From Thalassobacillus sp. CUG 92003 (GTDB lineage: Bacteria; Bacillota; Bacilli; Bacillales; Halobacillaceae): a stretch of 64,000 nt of DNA. The notes below the pieces were generated by a model. The model was given only the letters and a program-made list of their open reading frames with translations. It had not been told where the DNA came from and did no database searches. This document shows, one piece after another, positions 62,769 through 64,000 of this stretch (position 1 is its first letter; every line of letters begins with the position of its first letter). A program made the position numbers and the translations under genes. Location: contig NZ_JABLSJ010000001.1 of assembly GCF_013618635.1 (NCBI RefSeq), positions 186,001 to 250,000 of the forward strand. Reading direction: 5' to 3'.

Positions 62769-63302
62769 TTGTTATTCCAACAGAGCAAACTAAGGGTCCG
62801 ATCCTTAGAAGAAAGGGATAAGCTGATATTAGCAAAGTGGTTGTCGGACCCTTCCGTACTGGAATTCTATGAAGGACGCGATCGCCCGTTTGATGTGAAC
62901 AAAGTAGAGACCGAGTTTTTTCAACACAACGATGATGTGACGGGATTTATGGTGGAGTACGATGGGGTTAGAATCGGATATATTCAATTTTATGTATGTG
63001 ACGATTATGGTTACGCTGATGAATTAATTTACGGAATCGATCAATTTATAGGAGAACCAAGCTATTGGAACAGGGGCATTGGCACGTTGCTTGTCAGTTC
63101 CATGGCGGTTTTCTTATGTGACCACAAACAAGCGGAGCGCGTTGTTATGGATCCACATGTAACAAACGAGAGAGCAATCAGATGTTATGAAAAGAGCGGT
63201 TTCAAAAAAGTGAAGCTGCTCCCCAAGCACGAATGGCATGAGGGCGCCTATCGGGAGTGCTGGCTCATGGAATACTGTAACCCTTCGGGGGAGAGCGTTT
63301 GA
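62769..63302 (+). CDS. GNAT acetyltransferase, AAC(6')-like
   Basis: 177 residues with a TTG start 8 bp after GGGAGG, 18 bp behind the XRE gene. GNAT features: VRSLEERDKLILAKWLSDP, FMVEYDGVRIGYIQFYV, FIGEPSYWNRGIGTLLV (acetyl-CoA loop) and NERAIRCYEKSGFKK. The overall pattern is that of the aminoglycoside 6'-N-acetyltransferase-like group. A true resistance function cannot be claimed; many such proteins acetylate other amines. Confidence 0.78.
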   Translation: MLFQQSKLRVRSLEERDKLILAKWLSDPSVLEFYEGRDRPFDVNKVETEFFQHNDDVTGFMVEYDGVRIGYIQFYVCDDYGYADELIYGIDQFIGEPSYWNRGIGTLLVSSMAVFLCDHKQAERVVMDPHVTNERAIRCYEKSGFKKVKLLPKHEWHEGAYRECWLMEYCNPSGESV

Positions 63303-63366
63303 CATCAACGGGATATTGTAGGATACTACAGTTAAATAAATTTTACCGAGTAAATGGAGTGGACAG

Positions 63367-63975
63367 ATGAAAGACATCAAATTATTAACAACCTATGAAC
63401 AACTGAAGGCTCTAAGTGACCCGTTCCGTTCTGAGCTGCTGCTGCGCTTGATGGAAAACCCGAAGACAGGCCAGCAGCTGTCAGAACTCTTTTCGATCTC
63501 AAGAGCACGGATTCATTATCATTTAAAAGAACTGGAGAAAAATGAACTGGTTGAAATCGTGCACAAAGAAGAAAAGAACGGCATTGTGCAAAAGTTTTAT
63601 CAATCTGTCTCGAGTGGATTCGTGCCTGATCCGTCGCTGCTTCCTTATTCGGAGATGACGGAAACAGTTAGGCAAATGATGGTGAGCATGCTGGATCAAT
63701 CGAAGCGGAGAATTCTGTCGGCACCGGAGGAATCACTGGAAGATCCGTCTGGCTCCAAGGATCCCGATGAGTGGAAGTATCGCTCCAGTGCTTATGAAAT
63801 TCATGCTAGAGAAGAAGATTTTTTGGCCTGGCAGAAGAAATTATCAGCTTTGATAGAGGAGCTTGCGGACATTCAGCGGCCGGAACCGTCTCCTGATGCC
63901 AAACTGTACTATTTTCATATTTTGGGGCTGCAAATTGAGGAAAGTCAATTTACCAAGAATAAAGGAGAGTCTTAA
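63367..63975 (+). CDS. ArsR-like HTH transcriptional regulator
   Basis: 202 residues, TGGAG 8 bp before ATG 63367. Winged helix at 1-85: QLKALSDPFRSELLLRLMEN, QQLSELFSISRARIHYHLKE, LVEIVHKEEKNGIVQKFYQS. The C-terminal half is helical with no metal-binding cysteines. Resembles the HTH_20 (YdfF/YczG-like) group, which often controls an adjacent transporter; its target would lie beyond the window end. Confidence 0.82.
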   Translation: MKDIKLLTTYEQLKALSDPFRSELLLRLMENPKTGQQLSELFSISRARIHYHLKELEKNELVEIVHKEEKNGIVQKFYQSVSSGFVPDPSLLPYSEMTETVRQMMVSMLDQSKRRILSAPEESLEDPSGSKDPDEWKYRSSAYEIHAREEDFLAWQKKLSALIEELADIQRPEPSPDAKLYYFHILGLQIEESQFTKNKGES

Positions 63976-63990
63976 AACGGACTCTTTTTT
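63966..63990 (+). terminator. intrinsic terminator after the last gene
   Basis: AGAGTC and GACTCT with T6 behind, overlapping the end of the coding region. Confidence 0.8.
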
Positions 63991-64000
63991 CGCCGAACGG

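Overview
The window looks like the chromosome of a low-to-moderate GC, Gram-positive endospore-former relative, most likely a salt-tolerant Bacillaceae (Halobacillus/Virgibacillus-like). The reasons are strong AGGAGG-type ribosome binding sites with many GTG and TTG starts, lipobox lipoproteins, a GlpP antiterminator, a YesL-type DUF624 protein, a BCCT transporter, and a GC-rich hairpin element of a type I associate with Bacillaceae. I see no rRNA, tRNA, phage genes, transposase or CRISPR array. Genus and GC statements are impressions, not computed.

Layout. (1) 1-5.8 kb, noticeably AT-rich: a sugar-acid cluster with the end of a TctA transporter, a GntR/FCD regulator, an Asp/Glu-racemase-like protein, an LtnD-like dehydrogenase, an OtnC-like class II aldolase, an OtnK-like kinase and a cupin; it resembles the threonate/erythronate (3-oxo-tetronate) pathway. 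(2) 6-16 kb, mixed: a lipoprotein of the MTA/SAH nucleosidase superfamily, a MoxR-DUF58-DUF4129 operon whose third gene is broken, DNA topoisomerase III with a frameshift plus a decayed fragment copy of it 0.9 kb downstream, and small membrane proteins. (3) 16-38 kb: a carbohydrate island with two large secreted beta-propeller proteins, a YesL-like protein, a sugar ABC transporter (binding protein and two permeases, no ATPase), an unusual GGDEF-like/winged-helix regulator, and a run of ten co-directional catabolic genes (epimerase, DHDPS-like aldolase, alcohol dehydrogenase, two Gfo/Idh dehydrogenases, FAD oxidoreductase, AP-endonuclease-like TIM barrel, an unknown protein, ROK kinase, NagA). 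No glycoside hydrolase is present, so an oxidoreductase-based attack on the sugar is suggested. A palindrome AGAC(T/A)TGTCT overlaps the -35 boxes of the transporter and catabolic promoters and lies in the regulator leader.

(4) 39-41.3 kb: two more Gfo/Idh genes behind a perfect 10-bp inverted repeat. (5) 41.6-44.5 kb: a cupin, small membrane proteins and GlpP. (6) 44.6-50.1 kb: an operon (SDR, FGGY kinase, AGPS-like FAD oxidase, BCCT transporter) behind a promoter and a leader terminator of the kind GlpP controls, although none of the genes is a classical glycerol gene. (7) 51.7-61.1 kb: a peptide ABC transporter operon whose second ATPase gene carries a 4-bp deletion, followed by a DUF1028 protein, a GAF/PucR regulator and an amidohydrolase. 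(8) 62.3-64 kb: an XRE regulator, a GNAT acetyltransferase and an ArsR-like regulator.

The most unusual non-coding feature is a set of intergenic arrays of degenerate repeats spaced 19-21 bp, in three sequence families with different cores (CGCCCAAG; GAC(C/T)GATA; CC(A/G)AA). They sit at 3' gene borders next to intrinsic terminators, and some carry higher-order duplications (121 bp, about 340 bp, about 475 bp). I do not recognise a described function for them.
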